Positions 18,127-27,062 of a stretch of 64,000 nucleotides of DNA are shown here, in pieces. The position numbers were made by a program, and so were the translations under genes. The DNA lies in assembly GCA_041160955.1 (NCBI GenBank), contig JBEAVK010000435.1:1-64000 (forward strand), read 5' to 3'. Source of the stretch: M3007 sp041160955 (GTDB lineage: Bacteria > Bacteroidota > Bacteroidia > Chitinophagales > Saprospiraceae). Below the pieces are notes generated by a model, which had not been told where the DNA came from, ran no database searches, and was given only the letters and a program-made list of their open reading frames with translations. Numbering within the stretch: the stretch's first letter is position 1; every line of letters starts with the position of its first letter.

Positions 18127-18129
18127 AAT

Positions 18130-18573
18130 TTAAACTTGAGTTTGTTTTTTCCAATAGCGCAAAAGACCTGCGACAGACATAAATGCCGGATTCGCTTTAC
18201 TATAACGCTCTATATCTTCGGTAGTAACGTTGGCTTCTTTGAGTTGTTGTGCCACGTATAATTCAAATTGAGGTACAATTTCTTCTATTGGCGTTTGCGC
18301 TTTGAAGTGGGGTAGCATCCAGTTGGCCCAATCAGAAAGCCGAACGGAGAGTTGGTCAAGGTGTTCTTTTTTGTTATTAATTTGGCCATAATGTGTCAAA
18401 AACAACTGTTTTGCTGGCCTTTTTTGAAGTATCTGAATGGATTCCAACCAATGTTCTATTTGAATATCTGGAGGAGGGCAGGGCGGCATTACGGGCGAAT
18501 CTTGATTGATGCGAACGCCACCAACGTCGCCCGTAAAAATTACTGGATCGGATGTTTCAAAACTAGTACTCAT
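18130..18573 (-). pseudogene. Truncated MBL-fold metallohydrolase, C-terminal half only
   Basis: The 147-residue ORF matches only the C-terminal portion of metallo-beta-lactamase-fold hydrolases. VIFTGDVGGVRI carries the late metal-ligand Asp, PPCPPPDIQIEHWLESI is the family-typical helix, and LFLTHYG carries the last His. The N-terminal half with HxHxDH is absent, and the ORF begins with MSTSFETSD directly before the strand containing the Asp. Its ATG overlaps the histidine-kinase stop (ATGA), and rfaE1 starts 3 bases after its TAA. It may be a remnant of a deletion or a retained fragment. Hydrolase activity is unlikely. Confidence 0.68.
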
Positions 18574-21362
18574 TTTTTTGTATCAATAATGGGTAATTCA
18601 ACAAAGAATTGGGTGCCTTCATTATCTTTTGTTTCAAATCGAATATCTCCTTCGTGTGCCTCAATAATCTTTTTGCAAATAGCCAAGCCAAGGCCACTTC
18701 CGGAGGTTTTAGTAGTAAAATTCGGCTCAAATACTCGATCCCTAATTTCATGTGGAATACCACCGCCATTATCGCTTATTCTGATAATAGCATTATCCTT
18801 TATGCGTAACAAAGCAACTTTTACATTACCTTTTCGATCAGACGGAATCGCTTGTATCGCATTGATAACCAAATTATTAAGTACCCTAAGTAAGTGGTTT
18901 TTGTCAGCGGCTACGATATATTTTTCTTCGGGTAACTCTAAGGTTAATCCTACTTCTTTTTGTTCCACAAACAGATCAAAAACACTTTCTACTAAATGGT
19001 TGATTTCGACAGGGGAGCGCGCTGTTTTATCCAAGTTAGCAAACATAGCAAATTCCGAAGCGGTTTGTGCCAAGGAATCAATTTGCTCAATCAATCGTCC
19101 CGTGGAACGTTTGAGGTAAGCGGCGGCCTGGGTAGGGTCGCCAGATAAACGCTCTAATTGCTGCATCGACAATTTCATGGTCGTCAATGGATTTTTAATA
19201 TCGTGGGCAATTTGTCGAGCCATGTCACGCCAAGCAGATTCTCGTTCTAGTTTAACAAGTTTCAATTTGGAGTCTTCCAGCTTATCTACCATTGTATTAT
19301 ACTCATTGACCAAATCACTTATTTCGTCACTGGAATCCCCTCCATAACTTAGGGATTGGTTTTTATCTTCTAACTGCAATTCTTTGATTTTTTCGGCAAT
19401 ATTGTTGATTGGGCGTATAATTGAATTAGAAATTAAATAAGTTACCCCAGCAGCTGCTAATAATAAAAAAGTATAAATACCAGCCAATATTCCAATAAAA
19501 TCAGACAAATCTGGGGCGGTTTTGTCTGCATCAAGGCGATATGGGAGGCCGATATAGGCAATAGTTTGTTGTTTAAGATTTTTTATAGCAGTGTATCTAA
19601 CCGTAAATTGTTGCTTATCGGCCATTTCAGATACCTCTGTATAAGTATCTCCTTTATCTAGTTTAAGTTTAGCATTATGATCCATTTTAGGTGCTAAAAC
19701 ACCAATTCTCCGTAAGTCTTCACGTGTTGAATAGACAATATTGCCATTTCGATCAAATAAATTGGCATCTACGTTAAGGCTCTGTGCAAATTGAGCTAAC
19801 TTAGGACCTAATACGATTGCAATAGAATCTGGTGCAATATTAATATTGGAAAGGCGCAAATGTGTGAGGGTTGACTGCGCGCGTTCGGCTATTTTTTGCG
19901 CTTCATTTTCCAGAGCAGTGGTGGAAAAATGGCGGTAGGTAACCACGCCAATCACAATGAAGCCAAAGGCTAACAACCCTAAAAAGGAGAAGTGTATCCG
20001 ACGGCCTAAAGAGCCTTTTGCAGATGGGATCAAATTGGTTTTGAATGGTAAGAAACTGCCAAGGAATCCAACCACGAGCATTGGGGTGGTGGCAAATGCA
20101 AAAAGGATTGCAAACAAGTATAAGGCTTTTAACAGACCTGTTTCTTCCCGCCCGACAACTGCTTTTGTTTGGCCATTTTCAGATCCACCAACGGTCTCTT
20201 CTCGCCCAGATGCACGTACTTCTATGGTCTTACCAGCCGATATAGGTGTATTTAATGCCTCAGAGGAAATACTACCTTGTTCAACAACTAATTGATCCTT
20301 ATGGGAGATTGAAAAATCATACCGATTCAACTGGTTTAATTCTTTAAAGGATTGATCTTTATACAGTTGAGCGTATATTTGGCTCTGTTGGGGAAAGGAT
20401 TCTTTAAAAAAACAAAATATTTCAACTAAGTGGTTTGGATCGTTCATACGTTGTAGGCTGACACGAGTCAAATAACGATGACCTCCATCAGGTGCATAGT
20501 CTGAGCGTAATGACGATGAGCCAATTGTACTGGCTTTACTCCAAATATCCTCAATCGAATTGCGGTTTTCTGTTTGATCAAGTAAAAGCGGTACAGATTC
20601 CGCCCTATCAAAAGCATAAATTTTAAGATTATAATACCTGAAAATATACTTATTGTTAAATGCCAACTTACTCAAGTAATCTCTTATTGAATCCGCTGAT
20701 GGCTTTATCGGCCATGCTTTGAGTAAAAATGGTAGTTGTTTGTCAGATTGAACAGCCTGAACAAAATGCTCAAATTGAGGTTCAGAGTGGACGGTATCTC
20801 GTTCGGCGGCTAAACTTAAAGCATAATGCTGGCGAATTTGCATATCTCTCTCCTTAATATGCCCCCATAACATTCCACTAGAGAATATTGTTATGGCAAT
20901 GATGCCGAATAGTGCCCAACCAAAGCCAGTCTCTTGTTGATCGGTGAAAATTTCAAATAGGATGGCGATCAGCAGTCCTCCTCCAATCGTAAGTGCTAAA
21001 TTGTCTTGGGCTTCTGAGGGTAATATAAAAATACCAATAAGATAACCGAGCAAAGATGCTAAGATAAGGGCAATACCTTTGGGCAGTATTGGAATATTAA
21101 ATTGGTGTAACCAGCGAATAATCGTTTGAAAAAGTAAAAATAATATAAATGGCACAGTTGCGACACTTGCCAAAAGCGGTAGGCCGTCCTGTTCATTACT
21201 AATTAGGTTGGCCAAATCAATAGAAGGGGCGCTACTACGAATAAACTCAGACAAACCTGTTATTGCCGCAATAATTGCAAAAAAAGCAAAAAACGCATAT
21301 ACCCCCAGTAAAGTACTAGATTTATGCTTAGGTATTAATGATGTACTATTTAAATTAGGCAT
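18570..21362 (-). CDS. Orphan sensor histidine kinase with two extracytoplasmic sensor modules (NtrY-like)
   Basis: A 930-residue membrane histidine kinase. The N-terminus has several membrane segments to about residue 180, then a large soluble region to about 395. Two more segments follow (about 410-430 and 465-485), then a second extracytoplasmic domain (about 495-615), another segment, and HAMP starting SNSIIRPINNIAEKIKEL. The H-box ARQIAHDIKNPLTTMKLSMQ places the phospho-acceptor at His720. N-box NNLVINAIQAIP, G1 RISDNGGGIP and G2 SGSGLGLAICKKI complete the ATPase domain. No response regulator lies nearby. ATG 21362 is preferred over an upstream TTG, and the box at 21444-21451 is its promoter. 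Confidence 0.88.
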   Translation of the reverse strand: MPNLNSTSLIPKHKSSTLLGVYAFFAFFAIIAAITGLSEFIRSSAPSIDLANLISNEQDGLPLLASVATVPFILFLLFQTIIRWLHQFNIPILPKGIALILASLLGYLIGIFILPSEAQDNLALTIGGGLLIAILFEIFTDQQETGFGWALFGIIAITIFSSGMLWGHIKERDMQIRQHYALSLAAERDTVHSEPQFEHFVQAVQSDKQLPFLLKAWPIKPSADSIRDYLSKLAFNNKYIFRYYNLKIYAFDRAESVPLLLDQTENRNSIEDIWSKASTIGSSSLRSDYAPDGGHRYLTRVSLQRMNDPNHLVEIFCFFKESFPQQSQIYAQLYKDQSFKELNQLNRYDFSISHKDQLVVEQGSISSEALNTPISAGKTIEVRASGREETVGGSENGQTKAVVGREETGLLKALYLFAILFAFATTPMLVVGFLGSFLPFKTNLIPSAKGSLGRRIHFSFLGLLAFGFIVIGVVTYRHFSTTALENEAQKIAERAQSTLTHLRLSNINIAPDSIAIVLGPKLAQFAQSLNVDANLFDRNGNIVYSTREDLRRIGVLAPKMDHNAKLKLDKGDTYTEVSEMADKQQFTVRYTAIKNLKQQTIAYIGLPYRLDADKTAPDLSDFIGILAGIYTFLLLAAAGVTYLISNSIIRPINNIAEKIKELQLEDKNQSLSYGGDSSDEISDLVNEYNTMVDKLEDSKLKLVKLERESAWRDMARQIAHDIKNPLTTMKLSMQQLERLSGDPTQAAAYLKRSTGRLIEQIDSLAQTASEFAMFANLDKTARSPVEINHLVESVFDLFVEQKEVGLTLELPEEKYIVAADKNHLLRVLNNLVINAIQAIPSDRKGNVKVALLRIKDNAIIRISDNGGGIPHEIRDRVFEPNFTTKTSGSGLGLAICKKIIEAHEGDIRFETKDNEGTQFFVELPIIDTKK

Positions 21363-21443
21363 GGGAGGACTATAAACCGCTCTTAAAGACAATAATCACC
21401 AAATGTTAATTAGGTATTTGGGGTGTAATATTGCTCGTCAGCG

Positions 21444-21451
21444 CAAATGTA
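21444..21451 (-). promoter_or_regulatory. -7 box TACATTTG for the histidine-kinase operon
   Basis: A perfect minus-strand TAnnTTTG about 80 bases upstream of the kinase ATG. It lies in the left arm of a 9-bp inverted repeat, CGCAAATGT (21442-21450) / ACATTTGCG (21478-21486). The gene-free gap from 21363 to 21750 otherwise holds only the terminator at 21641-21674. Confidence 0.55.
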
Positions 21452-21640
21452 TTAACTTTAGCTAAGAAATATTAAGAACATTTGCGAATACCGTGCCGAA
21501 TCTTTAAAAATAAGCAAAATTTAATAAAAATAGTAAAATTTTGGAGTAATATTTAATTAGGGGCATGCGTCTTGTGGAGATAGTTTTTAATTTATTAAGA
21601 TATTAAGTGGCGACTCACTCTTTTACAACGGCTTATTACA

Positions 21641-21674
21641 AAAAAAGCCTCCTCTGCGGCTAACGCAGGGAGGC
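21641..21674 (-). terminator. Intrinsic terminator of the S24 regulator gene
   Basis: GCCTCC-t-CTGCG pairs with CGCAG-GGAGGC (21647-21674) with a GCTAA loop and a one-base bulge. The A-run at 21641-21646 is a U-run in the minus-strand transcript, which comes from the gene ending at 21751. Confidence 0.85.
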
Positions 21675-21750
21675 GACGAAAACAATAAACAGCAGGTTTA
21701 TTTATCTTGAAGTACTAAGACATAATTAATTATGCCCAAGACTTTATATA

Positions 21751-22479
21751 CTAAATATTTGAAATTTTTCGAATCACTTTATATAAGCGAGTCGTTTCAT
21801 TTACCTCTTCTTCAAAAGGGTCATTGTCGAAATAGTTGGCAGAAATCATTTTGAGTCGGCTTACTCTTCCTTTAGGATTGTGCATGCGCTGAACATATTT
21901 CACCCAAACATTTCCGCTGCTTTTAATTGCGTAAATTTCATTATCACGAATTTCATTCACGCTATCAATTACTTTACAGACAACAATATCGCCGTGTTTG
22001 ATAACTGGATCCATTGAATTACCTTCAATTTGAAAAGCGACAAGTCCGCTTCCTTTGACCCCAGGAATAGAAAACGTAGAATAGTCTTCATCACTGCCAG
22101 CGCCAAGCGTACTGCCCGCAAATGCTTTAATGGTGGTGAAAAGAATATTCCCTTTTTCTGGAACACCTTCATAGGCATTGCCTTGTTGCGGTGCTTCAAA
22201 ACCGAATGGATTTCCAATACCATACAGTATCCAAGTTTCATTAATGTCGTAGGCTCGAGCAAACATTTTGGCTTGGCCATAGTCGATTACTCGTTTGTTA
22301 TCCGCATTTAAATAAGCGCGAATAATGTGTCCGTAGGATTTATTACCGAGTACTCGCTCGGCTACATCACCTACGCCTTTACCGTTGCGATCGTTTTTAA
22401 CGATGGTGCCTTGTGCTTCCAACATTTTGAAGACCTGCACGAAACGGTCATTTAACTCTATGCGATCATCTTTAATCAT
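21751..22479 (-). CDS. S24-family (CI/LexA-like) transcriptional repressor
   Basis: A 242-residue regulator. The N-terminal about 80 residues form an HTH-like domain (VFKMLEAQGTIVKNDRNGKG, then AKMFARAYDINETWILYG). The C-terminal half is a LexA/CI peptidase S24 domain: QIEGNSMDPVIKHGDIVV supplies the catalytic Ser, and the Lys is in NVWVKYVQ. An Ala-Gly pair in KAFAGSTLGAG lies where self-cleavage occurs in such repressors. This suggests a damage- or stress-responsive autorepressor. No phage genes are nearby. The -7 box at 22529-22536 with TTTG 20 bases upstream is its promoter. Confidence 0.86.
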   Translation of the reverse strand: MIKDDRIELNDRFVQVFKMLEAQGTIVKNDRNGKGVGDVAERVLGNKSYGHIIRAYLNADNKRVIDYGQAKMFARAYDINETWILYGIGNPFGFEAPQQGNAYEGVPEKGNILFTTIKAFAGSTLGAGSDEDYSTFSIPGVKGSGLVAFQIEGNSMDPVIKHGDIVVCKVIDSVNEIRDNEIYAIKSSGNVWVKYVQRMHNPKGRVSRLKMISANYFDNDPFEEEVNETTRLYKVIRKISNI

Positions 22480-22528
22480 GACAATTATTTTTTTGTGAAC
22501 AAAATTTATTCTTCATCTAATTTCGATG

Positions 22529-22536
22529 CAAATTTA
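22529..22536 (-). promoter_or_regulatory. Promoter of the S24 regulator (TAAATTTG)
   Basis: A perfect minus-strand -7 box, with TTTG at 22557-22560 (minus strand) 20 bases further upstream. A perfect 14-bp palindrome, ATCAAGTACTTGAT (22627-22640), lies about 90 bases upstream and is an operator candidate. Confidence 0.6.
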
Positions 22537-22772
22537 AAACAAAAACTTTAAACAAACAAAATATTTTAAAGATTTTTTTTTCTGCTTCACTTTTTTTCTG
22601 TTTTAAAATTAAATAAGTTGTTGATTATCAAGTACTTGATTTGATTTAATTGTTTTATCTTTTTTAATAAAAAAAACAAAAAAACATTCCGATCATTTCA
22701 ACACTACCCTGCCTAAAGAAAGAAATCAAATTGTTTTGATCCTGTGTTTACGTCATTGTACCCAATTGTGGA

Positions 22773-23552
22773 TCATTGATCGAATTGCTCTAAATCAAAT
22801 CGTTCAATAACAGCCAGTAATTTTTCAGCATATTGTTTGTCTGTTGCATAGCCAGATCTTTCAAGCCCTTTAGCCCAGACTGTTGCATCACGTGACTTGA
22901 ATAAATGGCTGTACCTGCTCGTTTTTTTTAGGAATTCGCTATGTGCCCTAAAACTACTCCAAGCATTAGGATATCGAACGAAGAAATCTTTGTGGCTGTC
23001 ATCAGAAAAATTCATGCAATGTCCCTTTGAGCAATTTTTGGAAAAACATTTAATACCAAAGTGGTTATTGGCTTTACTTGCCAAAGAACTTGAACCCGAA
23101 TTGCTCTCCACCAAGCCTTGTGCTAAAATTATACTCGCCGGGATGCCAAACTTTCTCATCTCTGCTACGGCAATATTAGAAAACCGGTTTATGTAGTTTT
23201 TACATCGTTCATCTCTACTACTACTCGAATTGCCCGGAGCACTAGGTATGATCTCATTGACAAGTTTGGCGGCTGTCTTTTTCTTTGTAGAGCGTGTCTT
23301 GTTTTCCGACTGCTCCGAGGTGCCAAATATGGATAATGTGGAAATACTTTCCTGTAAGGCGGTAGATTCTTTTGTACCTATTAATAAGGTAAATGAAAAT
23401 TTGTCTGCCCAAACAATATACGTAAGCCCAATCAAAACGGCTGCTTTCCAAAGGAAACCGTCATTGCGCTGCCAGATATTTGTTGGTGCGGGATGTACTC
23501 TGCTGCTGTATGTTTTCGCCCACTCCGTAAAATTTTGTTGAGTCTGTGGCAT
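22773..23552 (-). CDS. Membrane-anchored glucosaminidase (GH73-type peptidoglycan hydrolase)
   Basis: A 259-residue protein with an N-terminal cytoplasmic tail and one membrane segment (about residues 37-58), then a Ser/Lys-rich linker. A C-terminal glucosaminidase domain follows at about 115-259. Motifs are ASIILAQGLVESNSGSSSLA with the catalytic Glu, KANNHFGIKC, and AWSSFRAHSEFL. Family members cut between GlcNAc and MurNAc in peptidoglycan. The start is set at ATG 23552 because the promoter box TATCTTTG (23586-23593) overlaps the first codons of a longer TTG-initiated frame. It may function in cell separation or envelope remodelling. Confidence 0.88.
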   Translation of the reverse strand: MPQTQQNFTEWAKTYSSRVHPAPTNIWQRNDGFLWKAAVLIGLTYIVWADKFSFTLLIGTKESTALQESISTLSIFGTSEQSENKTRSTKKKTAAKLVNEIIPSAPGNSSSSRDERCKNYINRFSNIAVAEMRKFGIPASIILAQGLVESNSGSSSLASKANNHFGIKCFSKNCSKGHCMNFSDDSHKDFFVRYPNAWSSFRAHSEFLKKTSRYSHLFKSRDATVWAKGLERSGYATDKQYAEKLLAVIERFDLEQFDQ

Positions 23553-23585
23553 AGATAAACTGAATTGATAGATAAAAAACTTTTG

Positions 23586-23593
23586 CAAAGATA
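23586..23593 (-). promoter_or_regulatory. -7 box TATCTTTG of the glucosaminidase gene
   Basis: A perfect TAnnTTTG on the minus strand, 33 bases before ATG 23552. It rules out the TTG codon at 23588 as the start. Confidence 0.65.
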
Positions 23594-23751
23594 AAACAAA
23601 AAGTGTTTAATTCGCAATATTTTTTTTCACCATTTTGTTAGTAAATGTTTTAAGTTGAGTTAAATCACTGATTATCAATTATTTAATTAGAAAAAAATAA
23701 TCTTTTTTTGATAAACTCGATATTCTGTTACCAAAATCCCTTTATAAAATC

Positions 23752-23759
23752 TACTTTTG
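23752..23759 (+). promoter_or_regulatory. -7 box TACTTTTG upstream of the sugar kinase/pfkA unit
   Basis: A perfect TAnnTTTG about 90 bases before ATG 23849. The leader contains a small hairpin, TCGTGT (23773-23778) with ACACGA (23786-23791). Confidence 0.6.
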
Positions 23760-23848
23760 CACCTTTAGTAGTTCGTGTTATTTTTACACGAGGGCTAAAT
23801 TAATTTATAAGTTATTTATTATCAAACAATTATACTCTTAACTTAGCG

Positions 23849-24694
23849 ATGACAATAGTAGCGGATTGCGGTTCGACCAAATGTGATTGGCTTTTAGTCC
23901 ATGGCGAACGAAACCATCAATTAGAAAATACAGTAGGTTTTAGCCCCTTTTTTCATACTTCGGAAGAAATAGGCGCTATTGTTAAAGAGCAACTTCTGCC
24001 AAGGTTGGATGCTAGTCAAGTTACTCATATTTGGTTTTACGGAACAGGCGTTCACGACGACCACCGTGCCGATATTGTAAGGGATGGCTTAAAATCATGT
24101 TTCCCCAGTTCCAAAATTGAAGTAGAGCATGATCTGTTGGGTGCTGCAAGATCAGTTTGTGGACATTCTGCTGGAATTGCCTGTATTTTGGGTACTGGAT
24201 CCAACTCATGCTATTATGATGGTAAAAAGATTGTGGACAATGTGCCCTCATTGGGCTGGCTATTAGGCGATGAAGGTAGCGGAACTCACCTTGGAAAGGC
24301 ATTGCTGAGGGCTTGGTTTTATCGCGAATTACCAACTGATCTAAATATTGCTTTTAATGAGGCCCACCCAGAAGGTGAGCACAGTATAAAGGATCGTGCT
24401 TATGAGAAAGGTGCTAATTCATATTTGGCTACTTTTACGACCTTCTTGGGGCAACATATTGATCACCCCTATACTAAATCATTGGTAGCGGCTTCTCTAG
24501 GCGAGTTCCTTGATCGTCATGTACTCAAGTACTCTGGCGCACAGTCTGTCCCTGTACATTTTGTAGGTTCTATTGCGTACCATTTCCAAGAAATATTACA
24601 AAAATGTATGGACGAAAGAAAACTAAAACTAGGCAATGTTGTGCGTAAACCTATTTATCCACTTGCTGAATTTCATACAAAAAACCTTGATTAA
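23849..24694 (+). CDS. BadF/BadG/BcrA-type sugar kinase (N-acetylglucosamine kinase-like)
   Basis: A 281-residue ASKHA-fold kinase. The phosphate-1 motif is ADCGSTKCDWLLV (residues 5-17), the phosphate-2 motif ACILGTGSNSCYYDG (about 109-123), and GWLLGDEGSGTHLGKALL follows. This is the pattern of N-acetylglucosamine kinases and related BadF-type ATPases in Bacteroidota, which phosphorylate amino sugars released from cell-wall recycling. Nine bases separate it from pfkA, so both are probably co-transcribed. The exact sugar is inferred, not shown. Confidence 0.82.
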   Translation: MTIVADCGSTKCDWLLVHGERNHQLENTVGFSPFFHTSEEIGAIVKEQLLPRLDASQVTHIWFYGTGVHDDHRADIVRDGLKSCFPSSKIEVEHDLLGAARSVCGHSAGIACILGTGSNSCYYDGKKIVDNVPSLGWLLGDEGSGTHLGKALLRAWFYRELPTDLNIAFNEAHPEGEHSIKDRAYEKGANSYLATFTTFLGQHIDHPYTKSLVAASLGEFLDRHVLKYSGAQSVPVHFVGSIAYHFQEILQKCMDERKLKLGNVVRKPIYPLAEFHTKNLD

Positions 24695-24703
24695 CAGACA
24701 ATT

Positions 24704-25693
24704 ATGAAAAAAGATATAAAAAGAATTGCTGTGCTCACCTCAGGGGGAGATGCCCCAGGTATGAATGCAGCTGTACGTGCTGTAGTCAGAAATGCGTTCA
24801 ATAACGACTTGCATATTTATGGTATCATGCGTGGTTATGAAGGTATGATCAATGGCGATTTTAAGCGTTTAGAAACCAGCGATGTTAGTAATATCATTCA
24901 CAGGGGGGGAACTATTCTAAAAACGGCTCGTAGCCAGCGTTTTATGACCGTAGAGGGTAGGAAAAAAGCCTACGAAAATATTATTGATAATGATATTGAT
25001 GGCTTAATTGTTATTGGTGGCAACGGTACGTTTACTGGTGCACAAAAATTTATAGACGAATACCCCGATATTAAAATTGTGGGTGTGCCAGGTACAATAG
25101 ATAATGACCTATATGGCACTGATTTTACGATTGGCTTTGATACCGCGCTTAATACTGCGGTTCAAGCCGTAGATAAAATTAGAGATACCGCCGATTCGCA
25201 TAATCGACTATTTTTTGTAGAAGTCATGGGGCGCCATTCTGGATTTATCGCACTTCATACCGCCATTGCTGGTGGTGCTGGTGGTGTACTTATTCCAGAA
25301 GAAGATACTACGATAGAAGATCTTGTAAAATTACTTAGAAGAGGTGCAAAGCGTTCTAAATTATTTAGTATTGTGATTGTAGCCGAAGGCAATAAATTAG
25401 GTACAGTGTATGATATTGCTAAAATGGTAGAGGAGAATATCGATATTTACGACGATATTAAAGTGACCGTGATTGGTCACCTACAGCGTGGAGGCTCGCC
25501 TTCAACCCTCGATCGTGTACTCGCTAGTGTCCTTGGTTTCAACGCCGTAGAGGCACTGCTCAACGGTAAATCAGGGATCACTTTAGGTCTTAAAAATAAC
25601 AATGTGGAACACACCTCATTCCACGATGCAATTACAAAAAGTAAAACACTGAACAAGGAAATGTTGCGTATGGCGCATATTTTGGCGCAGTAA
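24704..25693 (+). CDS. pfkA: ATP-dependent 6-phosphofructokinase
   Basis: Phosphorylates fructose-6-phosphate to fructose-1,6-bisphosphate in glycolysis. The 329-residue length matches bacterial PfkA. Motifs include LTSGGDAPGMNAAVRAVVRN (ATP site), GTIDNDLYGTDFTIGFDTAL with the catalytic Asp and the Gly of the ATP-dependent type, EVMGRHSGFIALHTAIAGGA, and HLQRGGSPSTLDRVLAS for allosteric and effector binding. It sits directly downstream of the sugar kinase. A strong bidirectional terminator follows at 25722-25759. Confidence 0.97.
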   Translation: MKKDIKRIAVLTSGGDAPGMNAAVRAVVRNAFNNDLHIYGIMRGYEGMINGDFKRLETSDVSNIIHRGGTILKTARSQRFMTVEGRKKAYENIIDNDIDGLIVIGGNGTFTGAQKFIDEYPDIKIVGVPGTIDNDLYGTDFTIGFDTALNTAVQAVDKIRDTADSHNRLFFVEVMGRHSGFIALHTAIAGGAGGVLIPEEDTTIEDLVKLLRRGAKRSKLFSIVIVAEGNKLGTVYDIAKMVEENIDIYDDIKVTVIGHLQRGGSPSTLDRVLASVLGFNAVEALLNGKSGITLGLKNNNVEHTSFHDAITKSKTLNKEMLRMAHILAQ

Positions 25694-25721
25694 TGACCCG
25701 TTTTTTGAGTATTTAAAATAA

Positions 25722-25759
25722 AAAACCCCTCCACATCTTACGTATTGTGGAGGGGTTTT
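25722..25759. terminator. Bidirectional intrinsic terminator, pfkA / sucB
   Basis: A perfect 14-bp stem, AAAACCCCTCCACA (25722-25735) with TGTGGAGGGGTTTT (25746-25759), between convergent genes. Confidence 0.9.
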
Positions 25760-25790
25760 GTTTTATAACTATTGTTTATCGTTGATGATA

Positions 25791-27035
25791 CTATAAATCC
25801 AATAAAAGTGTAGTTGGGTCTTCAATCAAATTTTTCACCTTTACCAAAAATGTAACCGAGGTAGATCCATCAATGATGCGATGGTCGTAACTCAATGCTA
25901 AATACATCATAGGGCGGATGACAATTTGGCCATCTACTACGATTGGTCGCTCTTTGATAGCGTGCATGCCTAATATGGCACTTTGAGGCTCATTTATGAT
26001 TGGCGTACTCATCAAACTTCCAAAAATACCGCCGTTGGTGATGGTAAATGTACCGCCGGTCATTTCTTCCATAGATAAACGACCATCACGTGCTTTGGTC
26101 GATAGTTCTTTGATCGCTGATTCGACACCTGCAAAATTAAGACTTTCTACATTGCGTAGAGGTGGAACCACCAGACCTGTTGGAGTGCTAATCGCAATAC
26201 TAATGTCAACATAATTATGGTAAATTACATCTTCGCCATCAATCGCTGCATTTACATCGGGTAGTTCGAGCAGTGCTTTGGCACATGCTTTGGCAAAAAT
26301 AGACATGAAGCCCAGTTTAATACCATATTTTTTAACGAATGCCTCTTGGTACTTTTCCCTTAGTGCCATTACTGCGCTCATATCCACTTCATTAAAAGTA
26401 GTCAACATGGCAGTATTATTTTTTGCACTGACCAAACGCTTAGCAATGGTACGACGCATCCTACTCATTTTTTGACGCGTTTCGTCGCGAGAGAAAGAAA
26501 CGTTTGATTTTACTGGCGTGGAGACAGGTGCAGGCGCGGGTGCAGCAGCCACGGGGGCTGTTGGTGCTACTGTTGGTGGCGCGGAGGCTGCTTTTTGGGC
26601 ATCGTCTTTTGTAATCCGACCATCTTTGCCGCTACCCTGTACCGATGAAGCAGCCACTCCCGCCTCGGTAAGTATTTTGGCAGCCGCAGGAGAGGGAAAA
26701 CCAGTTGCGTAATTTTCGGTTTTTGCTGGTGCTGTTGTTACAGGGGCAGCAGCAATAGGTTGTGGCTCAGCGGCTACAGCAACAGCAGAGGACGCTGCAT
26801 CTGTGTCAATACGGGCAAAAATTGCACCAATATCGAGGTCTTGACCTTCTTCTGCCACCCAAGTAAGTTTACCGGGTTTATCAGCCGAAATTTCTTGATT
26901 GGCTTTTTCTGTTTCAATTTCACAAAGCGGTTCATCGAGTGTGACGATAGAACCATTGGGTTTGAGCCATTTGGAGAAAGTCACACTACTGATTGATTCT
27001 CCGAGATTAGGTATTTTAAGTTCAATAATTGCCAT
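25791..27035 (-). CDS. sucB: 2-oxoglutarate dehydrogenase E2 (dihydrolipoyllysine succinyltransferase)
   Basis: The E2 core of the TCA-cycle 2-oxoglutarate dehydrogenase complex, 414 residues from ATG 27035. The N-terminal lipoyl domain has its lipoylated lysine in EIETEKANQE (K44). An Ala/Pro-rich linker leads to the E3-binding domain at about 100-140 (PSPAAAKILTEAGV). A second Ala/Pro linker leads to the catalytic domain ending in SYDHRIIDG (His385 and Asp389). The set TFNEVDMS and the overall layout favour SucB over other E2s. The E1 and E3 genes are not in the window. Promoter box TAACTTTG lies at 27063-27070. Confidence 0.93.
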   Translation of the reverse strand: MAIIELKIPNLGESISSVTFSKWLKPNGSIVTLDEPLCEIETEKANQEISADKPGKLTWVAEEGQDLDIGAIFARIDTDAASSAVAVAAEPQPIAAAPVTTAPAKTENYATGFPSPAAAKILTEAGVAASSVQGSGKDGRITKDDAQKAASAPPTVAPTAPVAAAPAPAPVSTPVKSNVSFSRDETRQKMSRMRRTIAKRLVSAKNNTAMLTTFNEVDMSAVMALREKYQEAFVKKYGIKLGFMSIFAKACAKALLELPDVNAAIDGEDVIYHNYVDISIAISTPTGLVVPPLRNVESLNFAGVESAIKELSTKARDGRLSMEEMTGGTFTITNGGIFGSLMSTPIINEPQSAILGMHAIKERPIVVDGQIVIRPMMYLALSYDHRIIDGSTSVTFLVKVKNLIEDPTTLLLDL

Positions 27036-27062
27036 AAGATAGTAATGCTTTGAAAGCGGGCA

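Noticed and set aside
18563..18769. 68-codon minus-strand frame at the kinase 3' end as the missing MBL N-terminus
   Set aside because: Its sequence has no HxHxDH or other MBL features and is an out-of-frame shadow of the kinase ATPase domain.
21751..23552. Prophage remnant (S24 repressor plus glucosaminidase)
   Set aside because: No integrase, structural or lysis genes nearby. The glucosaminidase is a membrane-anchored chromosomal type with its own promoter.
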